From the NCBI RefSeq assembly GCF_004751985.1, contig NZ_CP038492.1:868001-932000 (forward strand): a stretch of DNA of 64,000 bases, in the 5' to 3' direction. The notes under the pieces are model-generated. The model made no database searches. It saw nothing but the letters and a program-made list of their open reading frames with translations, and had not been told where the DNA came from. Below, piece after piece: positions 20,552 to 28,121 of this stretch. The stretch comes from Rhodophyticola sp. CCM32. Its GTDB lineage: Bacteria > Pseudomonadota > Alphaproteobacteria > Rhodobacterales > Rhodobacteraceae. Position 1 is the first letter of the stretch; each line of letters begins with the position of its first letter. Made by a program: the position numbers and the translations under genes.

Positions 20552-21553
20552 TCAGCTTTCGGATTGTTCGAAATGCCTGGCCTGCCGCTCGGGTTTCCAG
20601 CGGCGGTGCAGCCAGAACCATTGCGCCGGGTTGTCCCGCACCTTTGCCGAAAGACTGTCATTGAGGGCCTGTGTCATGGTGATCGCATCGCTATGCGCAA
20701 CCGGAGCCTCTAACGCAACCTCGAAATCCAGGCCGTTTTTCAGCCGGGTCGCATAGAACGGGATCAGGGCTGCATCATATTTCAGGGCGATTTCCGCAGC
20801 CGAGGTCGAGGTGGGCGCGGGTTTCCCCAGATAGTCCAACAGGGCCCCGGTCGCGAAATACTGATCAATCAGCAACACGCCCTGTCTCCCCTGTTTCAGA
20901 TGCCGGACAAACCCCCGGAGCCCTTTCGGCCCTCTGGGGAAGACCGGCCCGCCGAAGCTTTCCATCGTCCTGACATAATGGCGGTTGAAATACCCGTTAT
21001 TCATCGGGCGGTACAATCCGCCGATGGAATAGCCCCGGACGGTCAGGGCAGCGCGGGCCGCTTCGTAATTTCCGAAATGCCCGGTGATCAACAGGACCGG
21101 GCGGCCTGTGGCCTGCGCCTCGGCCAGGGCGGTGAGGCCCGGGCCTTTCGGCTCCCAGGCTTCGGCGCGCGCCAGAAGGGCCGAGGTCGAATAATTCTCG
21201 ATCAGGATGCGTCCGGTATTGTCCAGCACTGCGGTGGCGATCTGCCGGGTTTCGAATGCGGGCATGTCAGGCCAGATATGTGCCAGATTGTTGATCACGC
21301 GGGCACGCGCACCGATGACAGGCCCCACAACCCGGCGCATCAGCCAGCCCATCATGGGCACCCGTGCGCGATAAGGCAATATGAGCGCCAGACAGATCAG
21401 TATCCGCGCCAGGCAGTCAATGAGCCGGTCGCGCCAGGTAAAGCTTTGTGTGTCAGACACGCCTATGACTCTTGGGTCCTTTTGGCTTGGGCTCAGCGTC
21501 TCAGGCCCGGACCTTCTGGCCGCGGCGGGCCCGGGTTTTGCATCGTCAGACAT
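20552..21553 (-). CDS. LpxL/HtrB-family lipid A acyltransferase-like protein
   Basis: This 333-residue protein has a membrane segment (RLIDCLARILICLALILPY) and the acyltransferase box GHFGNYEAAR (HX4E-type catalytic motif), followed by LYRPMNNGYFNRHYVRT, FPRGPKGLRGFVRHLKQG and IDQYFATGALLDYLGKPAPTS. It would transfer a secondary acyl chain to a lipid A precursor at the inner membrane. The last block ENPAQWFWLHRRW appears here as DNPAQWFWLHRRWKPER. The first 35 residues (PGPAAARRSGPETL) look unstructured, so a later start is possible. It converges with the DUF1223 gene. Confidence 0.85.
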   Translation of the reverse strand: MSDDAKPGPAAARRSGPETLSPSQKDPRVIGVSDTQSFTWRDRLIDCLARILICLALILPYRARVPMMGWLMRRVVGPVIGARARVINNLAHIWPDMPAFETRQIATAVLDNTGRILIENYSTSALLARAEAWEPKGPGLTALAEAQATGRPVLLITGHFGNYEAARAALTVRGYSIGGLYRPMNNGYFNRHYVRTMESFGGPVFPRGPKGLRGFVRHLKQGRQGVLLIDQYFATGALLDYLGKPAPTSTSAAEIALKYDAALIPFYATRLKNGLDFEVALEAPVAHSDAITMTQALNDSLSAKVRDNPAQWFWLHRRWKPERQARHFEQSES

Positions 21554-21618
21554 ACGTGCCGCGATGCACGATCACAAGTGCGTTACAAAGCGGCGGTCTT
21601 GACGCGCCTGACCGGTTC

Positions 21619-22050
21619 TCAGCCTGTCCGGGCCGCAAGGGCCTCGATCTGCGGGCGCAGCCCGTCCAGCATATAGCCTGCGGCGCGGGTTGCGGCGAGA
21701 ATCTCGTCTGTGGGCAAGGTGCCGGCCTGGGTCATGGCCCAGACAATGCTGGAGCGGTTGCCGCTGGCGCAATAGGCCACAACCGGCCCGTCTGCGCCTG
21801 CCATCGCGTCGGCCTGTTCTTCCACATTGTCCATGGTCATGGCCCCCCCGGTGATCGGGTTGAACACAAAACCCAGCCCTGCGGCTTCGGCGGCGGCCTG
21901 CATTTCGGCGGCGAAAAGCGGCGGCGGATTTTCCGCATCGGGGCGGTTGCAGATCACCGTGGTGACGCCCTCAGCCGCAAGTGTGGCCATGTCTGCGGGC
22001 TCCAGCTGCGGGGCCACGGCATAGGTTTCGGTCAGCGGGCGAATGTCCAT
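21619..22050 (-). CDS. TIGR01244-type protein-phosphatase/sulfurtransferase-like protein
   Basis: This 143-residue protein has a cysteine-based phosphatase fold with the CX5R loop CASGNRS. The N-terminus (IRPLTETYAVAPQLEPADMATLAAEG) and NRPDAENP match the group fused to, or encoded next to, metallo-hydrolases of the Blh type. It is the last gene of a minus-strand cluster with two YeeE/YedE half-transporters and an MBL hydrolase. That arrangement resembles the BigR-regulated sulfide detoxification operon of plant-associated bacteria. A role in sulfur handling is inferred from context. Confidence 0.8.
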   Translation of the reverse strand: MDIRPLTETYAVAPQLEPADMATLAAEGVTTVICNRPDAENPPPLFAAEMQAAAEAAGLGFVFNPITGGAMTMDNVEEQADAMAGADGPVVAYCASGNRSSIVWAMTQAGTLPTDEILAATRAAGYMLDGLRPQIEALAARTG

Positions 22051-22068
22051 CTTATGGTTTCCTGTCGA

Positions 22069-22494
22069 TCAGGCCAGTATGGCAAAGCGGTGGCGCAAAA
22101 ACGGTGTCATCACCATGCCTGCTGCCATGGCAAGAAGAAAGAGCGCGCCGCCCCATCCGCCCCAGGCCAGCGATGCCAGGGCCGGGCCCGGGCAAAGCCC
22201 CGCCAATCCCCAGCCTGCGCCGAACAGGGTTGATCCGATGATCAGATTGCGGCCCAGCCTCGGGTCTGGCGGGGGCGGGAAGGCGGTGCCCAGAACCGGG
22301 GTCGCGACACGGTGGGTCAGCCGCCAGGCCAGCGCCATCGGCAGGATCGCCCCGCCAAGCACGAAGGCCAGCGTCGGGTCCCACGCGCCGAAAATATCCA
22401 GCCAGCCCTGGACCCGGTCGGTATCGGTCATGCCCGACAGCATCAGGCCAAGACCGAACAGCGCGCCCACAAGGGCGGCGACAAACATCCGCAT
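22069..22494 (-). CDS. YeeE/YedE-family sulfur transporter half (PmpA/B-like)
   Basis: This is a small membrane protein of 141 residues with four predicted helices. The motif GAGWGLAGLCPGPALASL contains the cysteine conserved in YeeE/YedE channels, which move thiosulfate or related reduced sulfur species across the inner membrane. It ends 18 bases before the phosphatase-like gene and begins two bases after the partner half gene at 22496. The paired half-proteins together should form the equivalent of one full-length YeeE. Confidence 0.85.
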   Translation of the reverse strand: MRMFVAALVGALFGLGLMLSGMTDTDRVQGWLDIFGAWDPTLAFVLGGAILPMALAWRLTHRVATPVLGTAFPPPPDPRLGRNLIIGSTLFGAGWGLAGLCPGPALASLAWGGWGGALFLLAMAAGMVMTPFLRHRFAILA

Positions 22495-22495
22495 C

Positions 22496-22924
22496 TCAGA
22501 TCAGCCCCAGACTATGGCGGAACAGCACCATGCTGACCCCGCCTGCCAGCAGATAGAACATGGTGGCAACAAGCCCGCGCAGGGACAGCCGCGAGATGCC
22601 GCAGACCCCATGCCCCGAGGTGCAGCCATTGGCGATGCGTGTGCCGATGCCAACCAGCAGACCGGCGGCGATGATCACCGCGATATTGCCCGTCAGATGG
22701 GTCGGCGGGGCGCCAAAGACCAGCGCCACAAGGGCAGGGGCGCCAATCAGACCGGCGATGAAGGCCAGTTTCTCGCGCCGGTCATTGCCCCGGGCAGAGC
22801 CATCAAGAACCGAGCCCAAAAGCCCGCTGGCCCCCATGATCCGGCCATTGACCAGCAGAAAAAGCGCCGCCGCCGTACCAATGATCAGCCCGCCACGCAG
22901 GCCAAGAAGATATTGCGCGTCCAT
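22496..22924 (-). CDS. YeeE/YedE-family sulfur transporter half (partner)
   Basis: This 142-residue membrane protein carries the other conserved YeeE box, RIANGCTSGHGVCGISRLS, with two cysteines thought to relay sulfur species. NGRIMGASGLLGS near residue 27 is also typical. It is encoded between the MBL hydrolase and its partner half on the same strand with almost no gap, so one mRNA is expected. Substrate direction, uptake or export of sulfite, sulfide or thiosulfate, cannot be told from the sequence. Confidence 0.85.
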   Translation of the reverse strand: MDAQYLLGLRGGLIIGTAAALFLLVNGRIMGASGLLGSVLDGSARGNDRREKLAFIAGLIGAPALVALVFGAPPTHLTGNIAVIIAAGLLVGIGTRIANGCTSGHGVCGISRLSLRGLVATMFYLLAGGVSMVLFRHSLGLI

Positions 22925-22936
22925 GTCCTGCGCCTT

Positions 22937-23800
22937 TCAAAGTGTGTTGATCGGTACTTTCAGATAGGCTGTGCCATTATCTTCCGGCTCGGGCATCCGG
23001 CCCGCCCGCATATTGACCTGGAGCGAGGGCAGGATCAGGCGCGGCATGCCAAGGGTGGCATCGCGGGCCTCGCGCATCTCGACAAATTCCGTGATCGGGC
23101 GGCCCTGACCGATATGGATGTTCAGGGCTTTCTGTTCTCCCACGGTGGTTTCCCAGGCATATTGGTCGCGGCCCGGCGCCTTGTAATCATGACCGACGAA
23201 AATCCGCGTCTCATCGGGCAGGTTCAGAATTCGTTGGATCGAATTGTAGAGATCACTGGCCGAGCCACCGGGGAAATCGCAGCGCGCAGTGCCGAAATCG
23301 GGCATGAAAAGCGTATCGCCGACAAAGGCGGCATCGCCGATCACATAGGTCATGCAGGCCGGTGTGTGGCCCGGCGTATGCATCACATCGCCCCGCATCT
23401 GGCCGATATGAAAACTGTCGCCCTCGGACAGCAGCGCGTCGAACTGGCTGCCATCGCGCTGAAATTCGGTGCCTTCGTTGAAGATTTTGCCGAATGTATC
23501 CTGCACCAGGGTGATGTTTTTGCCGATCCCGATCTTGCCGCCCAACTGTTCCTGCAGATAGGGGGCCGCGCTCAAGTGGTCCGCATGGACATGGGTTTCC
23601 AGCACCCATTGCACATCCAGCCCTTCGGCTTTCACAAAAGCGATGATCCGATCGGCGCTGTCGGTTTTCGTTCGCCCGGAGGCAGGGTCATAATCCAGCA
23701 CGGAATCGATGATCGCGCTGGCTTTGCCTGCCGGGTCGCAGACGACGTAAGACACGGTGTTCGTCGCGTCGTCGAAGAACGGGGTGATCTCTGGATGCAT
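22937..23800 (-). CDS. MBL-fold metallo-hydrolase, persulfide dioxygenase (ETHE1/Blh)-like
   Basis: The protein has the metallo-beta-lactamase metal motif THVHADHLSAA, then GHTPACMTYVIGD with GDTLFMPDFGTARCDFPGG, the specific signature of ETHE1/Blh-type persulfide dioxygenases, and VGHDYK near the end. It would oxidise glutathione persulfide to sulfite plus glutathione. I choose the ATG at 23800, preceded by AGAGG and giving 287 residues; an ATG at 23827 and a TTG at 23833 also exist. It leads the cluster with the YeeE halves and phosphatase-like protein. No ArsR/BigR regulator is visible nearby. Confidence 0.87.
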   Translation of the reverse strand: MHPEITPFFDDATNTVSYVVCDPAGKASAIIDSVLDYDPASGRTKTDSADRIIAFVKAEGLDVQWVLETHVHADHLSAAPYLQEQLGGKIGIGKNITLVQDTFGKIFNEGTEFQRDGSQFDALLSEGDSFHIGQMRGDVMHTPGHTPACMTYVIGDAAFVGDTLFMPDFGTARCDFPGGSASDLYNSIQRILNLPDETRIFVGHDYKAPGRDQYAWETTVGEQKALNIHIGQGRPITEFVEMREARDATLGMPRLILPSLQVNMRAGRMPEPEDNGTAYLKVPINTL

Positions 23801-23858
23801 CGGAGCCTCTGCGGAGTAAGTTGTCATTGTCAATTATGTCGCGTTTTCGGGGCAGAGG

Positions 23859-24008
23859 TCAAGCCTGCCAATATTGCACGGGCATAAGCAAGGCTGCCTT
23901 CTGGAAAGCCGCGTCCGATCCCGGGGTCCGGGGGCGCGGGCCAGCGGGATGGCCTGACAGCATATAGGCGAAAATCTGCCGGGTCAGGAAGGCTTTGATC
24001 CAGGTCAT
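23859..24008 (-). CDS. Possible 49-residue small protein upstream of the persulfide cluster
   Basis: An uninterrupted minus-strand frame from ATG 24008 encodes 49 residues, starting MTWIKAFLTRQIFAYMLSGH and ending PVQYWQA. It lies in a 420-base gap, just ahead of the MBL gene and in the same direction. No strong ribosome site or known family is seen, so it may be chance. The rest of the gap (24009-24249) shows no gene I can support and presumably carries promoters for the genes on either side. Confidence 0.2.
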   Translation of the reverse strand: MTWIKAFLTRQIFAYMLSGHPAGPRPRTPGSDAAFQKAALLMPVQYWQA

Positions 24009-24249
24009 AATCTGTGAATAGGGGTTCTGCGTAAAATGTGGTGGAATAAATCGCAGAGGATCACCTGCATCCTCTGTTCTTCACTCCGTTTGACCGAATT
24101 TGCGCGGCCAAGACGCGAAACCGGTGACCCGCTCAAGCCGCAGGCCAGATCGGAACGGGTGATCGCACGAAAGGAAGATTGTGACGGGATTGCAAAAAAG
24201 CCCGGGTGCGGGCGTGCAGACGCAATCAATACCAAAGGGAGACACCGCA

Positions 24250-24438
24250 ATGACCAACATATCCAAGGACCTCCAGCCAAACGAGGTTCATACCGGCCTG
24301 CGCAGGCATGAAAAGCCGATCGGGAAAAAAGCGATGACAGGTGTTCTTGCCAAACGGTCCAGGCTGGCCGACACCCTGGCGCAGCAATCTGAGGAAGACG
24401 ACCTGCTGGAAGATCTGTTCAACGACATGCCGGTCTGA
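24250..24438 (+). CDS. Hypothetical small acidic-tailed protein
   Basis: A 62-residue protein starts at the ATG behind GGGAG (24240s). The middle is basic (RRHEKPIGKKAMTGVLAKRSR) and the C-terminus is strongly acidic (QQSEEDDLLEDLFNDMPV). There are no cysteines and no membrane segment. The charge split and small size suggest a protein-binding or regulatory peptide, but I recognise no family. Confidence 0.5.
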   Translation: MTNISKDLQPNEVHTGLRRHEKPIGKKAMTGVLAKRSRLADTLAQQSEEDDLLEDLFNDMPV

Positions 24439-24525
24439 TCCAGCTGTTCCGAGTGTCTGAACCGGCCCGGTACATTCTGGCCGGTTCAATAGATGTGCGG
24501 GATTTCAATGAATCCGAACGGTGCT

Positions 24526-24744
24526 TTACCCGCCGATCACCAGCCCGACCCCAACAATCATCAACCCCAGAACAGAGGTCAGAACCGCGCCCAGATTGAT
24601 CGGGACAACCCGCTGCAATCGTGCGCGCACCTGTTCGTCGGGCAGATTGGCGCGTTTGGCCGACAGGATCAGGAGGATGCAATATCCGATCATCACAAGG
24701 CCCAGACCGGCAAGCCCGGTTCCGATCCAGATCAACAGGGGCAT
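24526..24744 (-). CDS. Hypothetical two-helix membrane protein
   Basis: I start at the ATG after AAAGGA, giving 72 residues. Two hydrophobic segments (LLIWIGTGLAGLGLVMIGYCILLIL and NLGAVLTSVLGLMIVGVGLVIG) flank a short basic loop with KRANLPDEQVRARLQ. A small inner-membrane protein of unknown function is all that can be said. It is divergent from gapR, which begins 131 bases away. Confidence 0.55.
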   Translation of the reverse strand: MPLLIWIGTGLAGLGLVMIGYCILLILSAKRANLPDEQVRARLQRVVPINLGAVLTSVLGLMIVGVGLVIGG

Positions 24745-24875
24745 GGGTGGGGTCCTTTCCGGTTTGAATGCCGGAGTCTGCGCAATTTCTCCACCCGGGT
24801 CCAGCATCCCTTGCAGCCCCGCATCCGGAAGGGTAGAGCTTTCGCCCGATCCTCCAAATTCAAAGGCCCCGAGAC

Positions 24876-25142
24876 ATGATGGATGACAGCGCCCCCCAAT
24901 CCGACAGCTATCGCGTGACCGCAGATGAGCTGCGCCAGTTCATCGAACGTTATGAACGGCTGGAGGCCGAGAAAAAAGACATTGCCGATCAGCAGAAAGA
25001 AGTGATGGCAGAGGCGAAAGGGCGTGGGTATGACACCCGCATTCTGCGCAAGGTCGTGGCCCTGCGGAAGCGCGAGCCCGATGATATTGCCGAGGAAGAG
25101 GCGGTGCTGGAAATGTATAAGGAAGCGCTTGGCATGCGTTAG
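24876..25142 (+). CDS. gapR: GapR-family (DUF2312) nucleoid-associated DNA-binding protein
   Basis: An 88-residue protein matches the DUF2312/GapR family: [43 protein letters not shown] and [22 protein letters not shown]. In Caulobacter, GapR forms a dimer of coiled coils that clamps overtwisted, A+T-rich DNA ahead of polymerases and helps topoisomerases. Length and all three blocks agree. The start is one of two adjacent ATG codons. A paired palindrome repeat lies 25 bases after the stop. Confidence 0.92.
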   Translation: MMDDSAPQSDSYRVTADELRQFIERYERLEAEKKDIADQQKEVMAEAKGRGYDTRILRKVVALRKREPDDIAEEEAVLEMYKEALGMR

Positions 25143-25167
25143 ATCCTGAGCCTTTGAGACATTTCTG

Positions 25168-25215
25168 GGGTGGAAAACTCCAGTTTTCCACGTGGAATTC
25201 TTGAGAATTCCACCT
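25168..25215. repeat. Paired palindrome intergenic repeat (family A, copy 2, inverted)
   Basis: Two 22-nt near-perfect palindromes lie back to back at 25170-25191 and 25192-25213. Read on the minus strand they match the element at 1831-1876 in order and sequence. It lies after gapR, in a convergent intergenic region. Open frames crossing it are not genes. Confidence 0.75.
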
Positions 25216-25300
25216 TGAACCTGCATCGCCTATACCCTGCCACGCCTTCGGCACTCTCGGGATATTGGCTATATGTCATGTCTCAGGTGAAAGGCGGGCT

Positions 25301-25544
25301 GTTTCAGGTTAAACCCGAAACGTTATAAATCATCCTTGCGCCCGGTGGCACCGCCGGGCAGCGTCTGAGCCGCCCCCACGGGGCGGGCGATGCCCTCCGA
25401 TCAATGCATATGCGGTGCAGAATTTTGGTCTGGCGCGCTATAGCTTTTCGGGTTTAACCTGACACAGACGGTATCGAAAAACGCGTTCGAGCCAAAGGCG
25501 AGAGGCAGCTTTTTCGATGCAAGGCTGACCCGAAACGCTCTAAA
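25301..25544. repeat. Intergenic repeat family B with internal inverted repeats
   Basis: A 16-bp perfect inverted pair (25305-25320 and 25446-25461, CAGGTTAAACCCGAAA) encloses a G+C-rich core. A second unit follows, ending in ACCCGAAACGCT near 25538. A 24-base stretch at 25482-25505 is identical to 52266-52289. The whole convergent gap 25143-25555 holds only this and the family A repeat; no gene is visible. Confidence 0.7.
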
Positions 25545-25555
25545 CGCTTCCAAAC

Positions 25556-26500
25556 TCAGGGCGCGATATAGGTCACATTCGGAAGGCCGGTGATCTGATC
25601 CATATCCGCCTCGTAGAGTTCGGTCATCTCTGTGACGAGTTGTTCGGTCCAGCCGGGAACATCCAGTTCCTCTTCGATCTCGTCTTCCAGGGCGAATTTG
25701 TCCAGAAAAGCGGCCGCGATGCGCCGCCGCTGGCTTTCGGTCCGGGGCGGGTGTTTCGCCAGATAGGCCTGCATACGTGTGAACCCGGCCGGATCAATGA
25801 TCTGTTCCAGCAGGTCATCCACACCTTTCAGCCCCATCTGCGATGGCACATCCGCCAGTTTCTGCAACAGCTCCCCCCAGATCAGCGGTGTGTCCTCGTT
25901 GTTCCAGACCGTGATATGGCAATCCGGGTGTGCCCGGCTAAGCCTGAACAGCATTTCCGACCAGGTGACCGCGCCGGGCTGCATGCCCTCTGAAAACTCC
26001 TCAAAATCACTGAACCGGGAGCCTTTGAACAATGCCGGGATCAATGTGGCGGGGTCGCGCATGGCGATGAAGAATTCCACCTGCGCCTGAGGAAACAGGT
26101 TGCGCAATTTGGTGGTTTCGCGTTCGATCATCGGCCAGATCTGCGCACCCCGCACAACCAGCCGGTTGATGCAGATAAAGCGCTGGTTGGACAGAACCAG
26201 CCGCTGGCAGTCTTCCTCATCCATGATCGCATCCAGCAGCGCATCCTGAATATCTTCTGAGGCAGGCATCCCTTTCAGGGCACGCGCGGCATCGCGTACA
26301 ACCGTGCGATAGCGCCCCGGGGGCGGCACCACCACACCCTGCTTTGTAAGCCGGGCGCGGTTTTTCAGCAGTGATTTGATCAGCTGATCCTTGTCAGTGC
26401 AGGGCGCACCAAGATGATAGACAACCTGCATGTCGGGATGGATCCAAATCGCTCGTTTTATGTTGCGCATGAACCTATACATGCGCCGGGCCGGACGCAA
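25556..26500 (-). CDS. Hypothetical protein, distantly sulfotransferase-like
   Basis: This 314-residue protein has VVYHLGAPCTDKDQLIKSLLKNRARLTKQGVVVPPPGRYR near its start. The layout recalls the phosphosulfate-binding loop and following helix of sulfotransferases, though the usual GxxKTGTT is altered. A later block QAQVEFFIAMRDPATLIPALF resembles the second cofactor segment (FIAMRDP-type). The C-terminal third is acidic and helical. I cannot assign a reaction. The protein could start at the internal ATG at 26470. It stands alone, convergent with gapR. Confidence 0.55.
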   Translation of the reverse strand: MRPARRMYRFMRNIKRAIWIHPDMQVVYHLGAPCTDKDQLIKSLLKNRARLTKQGVVVPPPGRYRTVVRDAARALKGMPASEDIQDALLDAIMDEEDCQRLVLSNQRFICINRLVVRGAQIWPMIERETTKLRNLFPQAQVEFFIAMRDPATLIPALFKGSRFSDFEEFSEGMQPGAVTWSEMLFRLSRAHPDCHITVWNNEDTPLIWGELLQKLADVPSQMGLKGVDDLLEQIIDPAGFTRMQAYLAKHPPRTESQRRRIAAAFLDKFALEDEIEEELDVPGWTEQLVTEMTELYEADMDQITGLPNVTYIAP

Positions 26501-26647
26501 TTCTTCTGCGCGCCCGGGGCTATTGTCTTTTGCAAAAGTGGCTGAGGCGACCTTATGAAAGATGCAGGCCCGTCAAACCCGGACCGGGGCTCATGGCGGG
26601 GGTGTTTCCAAAATCTTTTAGAAGATTAAGGATTATTGAAGTGCAGG

Positions 26648-26685
26648 GATATCCGTATTTTATAGTAGTCTAAAATATGGACATC
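26648..26685. promoter_or_regulatory. 38-bp inverted repeat, candidate operator of the amidohydrolase/ABC operon
   Basis: Two 15-base arms (26648-26662 and 26671-26685) match at 13 of 15 positions around an 8-base spacer. The arm consensus is GATNTCCNTATTTTA and its complement. The site is A+T-rich in a G+C-rich genome and lies about 100 bases before the start of the first operon gene. An in-frame ATG inside the repeat (26677) argues against the longer reading of that gene. Confidence 0.6.
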
Positions 26686-26784
26686 TCTATCCCCAAGGCC
26701 TGTTCCCATCCTTCCGTCTTCCTGAATTCTGTCTGTCAGGTGCCTTCACCGGTGCCGCAGGGGAGGAAACGGGAGGAATGGCCG

Positions 26785-28068
26785 ATGACAGGTCTGTGTA
26801 TCAATAACGCCATGGTTTGGGACGGGCAGGCGGCAGAAAGCTATCTGGCCACGGTTGTCATATCCGGCAATCAAATCGAAAAAATCATTCCGGCGGGCGA
26901 TCCACAGGGTGATCTGCCGTCAGACAGTATTGACGCCACCGGGATGAGCCTGATGCCCGGCCTGGTTGAGGGCCACTGCCATCCAAGTTTCACCGGGATC
27001 AACACGCCGGAAGAACTGGGCGTGGTTTGCCCTGAACGGCATATGCTGGAAACCGCCAGGAACCTGCGTCTTCTGCTGTCGCACGGTTTCACCTCGATTT
27101 TCGAGGCGGCATCGGCCAAGCCGATGATCGGTGTCACTGCGCGCGATGCGATCAATGAAGGCCTGCTGGATGGCCCGCGGATGCTGGCCGGCAGCCCTGA
27201 GATGACCACAACCGCCGGTCTGGGCGATGAACGCAAACGTCACCTTTATCAGGAAAGCTTCGGGTTGATCGCGGATGGGCCCGATGAATTTCGCCGGGTG
27301 TCCCGCGAATGTATCCGCGATGGTGTTGATGTTCTCAAGATCAACATCTCGGGGGATGAGTTTGTCAGCCATGCGCGCGCTGAAATCACCCCGACCGAAG
27401 AGGCTGAACTGGAGGCCGTGGTGAAGGTCGCGCATGCTTTCGGAAAGAAAGTGGCCGCCCATGCCCGGTCAAGCCAATCGGTCAAAATGGCGGTGAAAGC
27501 CGGTGTCGATTGCATCTATCACTGCGATTTCGCTGATGAAGAAGCGCTCGACATGCTGGAAGAGGCGAAAGACCGTATCTGGGTCGGCCCGGCTTTTGGT
27601 CTGGTCCATAACAGCACCAAAGAGGGCGAACCGGCGGGCATCACCAAAGAGATGGCCGAAGCGATGAACCTGTTCCGCAAATTCGAGGCGACCTGCGCCA
27701 CCTATCACGAGATCCGCAAGCGCGGCATTCGCGTGGTGGTCGGCGGCGATTACGGGTTCGCGGTGACCCCGATGGGGCAGAACGCCCGCGATATCGAACA
27801 TTTCGTCCGCTATTTCGGCTATTCGCCGGTTGAGGCGCTGCAATGCGCAACCGTGATCGGGCAAAGCCTGATGGGGCAGGGCGATGTGCTGGGGCAGGTC
27901 AGCGAAGGCTATCTGGCCGATCTGCTGCTGGTCCGGGGCGATGTCACCCAGGATGTCAGCCTTTTGCAGCATCAGGATAACCTGGCGATGATCATGAAGG
28001 ATGGTGTTCTGTTCAAGGATCCGCGCGACGGCATCCATGCCGCAGGACTGATCCGCGCCGCGGAATAA
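26785..28068 (+). CDS. Amidohydrolase-family metal-dependent hydrolase
   Basis: I start at the ATG after GGGAGGAA, giving 427 residues. The amidohydrolase (imidazolonepropionase/prolidase-like) pattern is complete. The HxH pair is in LVEGHCHPSF. A lysine for metal bridging is in DVLKINISGD. Further metal histidines are in AAHARSSQSV and CIYHCDFADEEALD, and the catalytic aspartate is in VVGGDYGFAVT. The closing beta-sandwich returns with GYLADLLLVRGDVTQD. It is the first gene of a ten-gene operon with a sugar-type ABC transporter. The substrate is probably the imported compound or a derivative of it, perhaps a cyclic amide or lactone-like ring. That is inference. Confidence 0.83.
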   Translation: MTGLCINNAMVWDGQAAESYLATVVISGNQIEKIIPAGDPQGDLPSDSIDATGMSLMPGLVEGHCHPSFTGINTPEELGVVCPERHMLETARNLRLLLSHGFTSIFEAASAKPMIGVTARDAINEGLLDGPRMLAGSPEMTTTAGLGDERKRHLYQESFGLIADGPDEFRRVSRECIRDGVDVLKINISGDEFVSHARAEITPTEEAELEAVVKVAHAFGKKVAAHARSSQSVKMAVKAGVDCIYHCDFADEEALDMLEEAKDRIWVGPAFGLVHNSTKEGEPAGITKEMAEAMNLFRKFEATCATYHEIRKRGIRVVVGGDYGFAVTPMGQNARDIEHFVRYFGYSPVEALQCATVIGQSLMGQGDVLGQVSEGYLADLLLVRGDVTQDVSLLQHQDNLAMIMKDGVLFKDPRDGIHAAGLIRAAE

Positions 28069-28121
28069 GGCGCGCGCCCTCACCCAGCTACGATAATTCT
28101 CAATACGCAAGGGAGGAAACA

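Noticed and set aside
24732-25254. Minus-strand frames opposite gapR
   Set aside because: They read through the family A repeat (giving VENWSFPP-type peptides) and antisense to gapR. The GapR family match on the + strand is decisive.
26677-26784. Longer N-terminus for the amidohydrolase
   Set aside because: The ATG at 26677 lies inside the 38-bp inverted repeat and has no ribosome site. The ATG at 26785 follows GGGAGGAA and begins just before the conserved domain.
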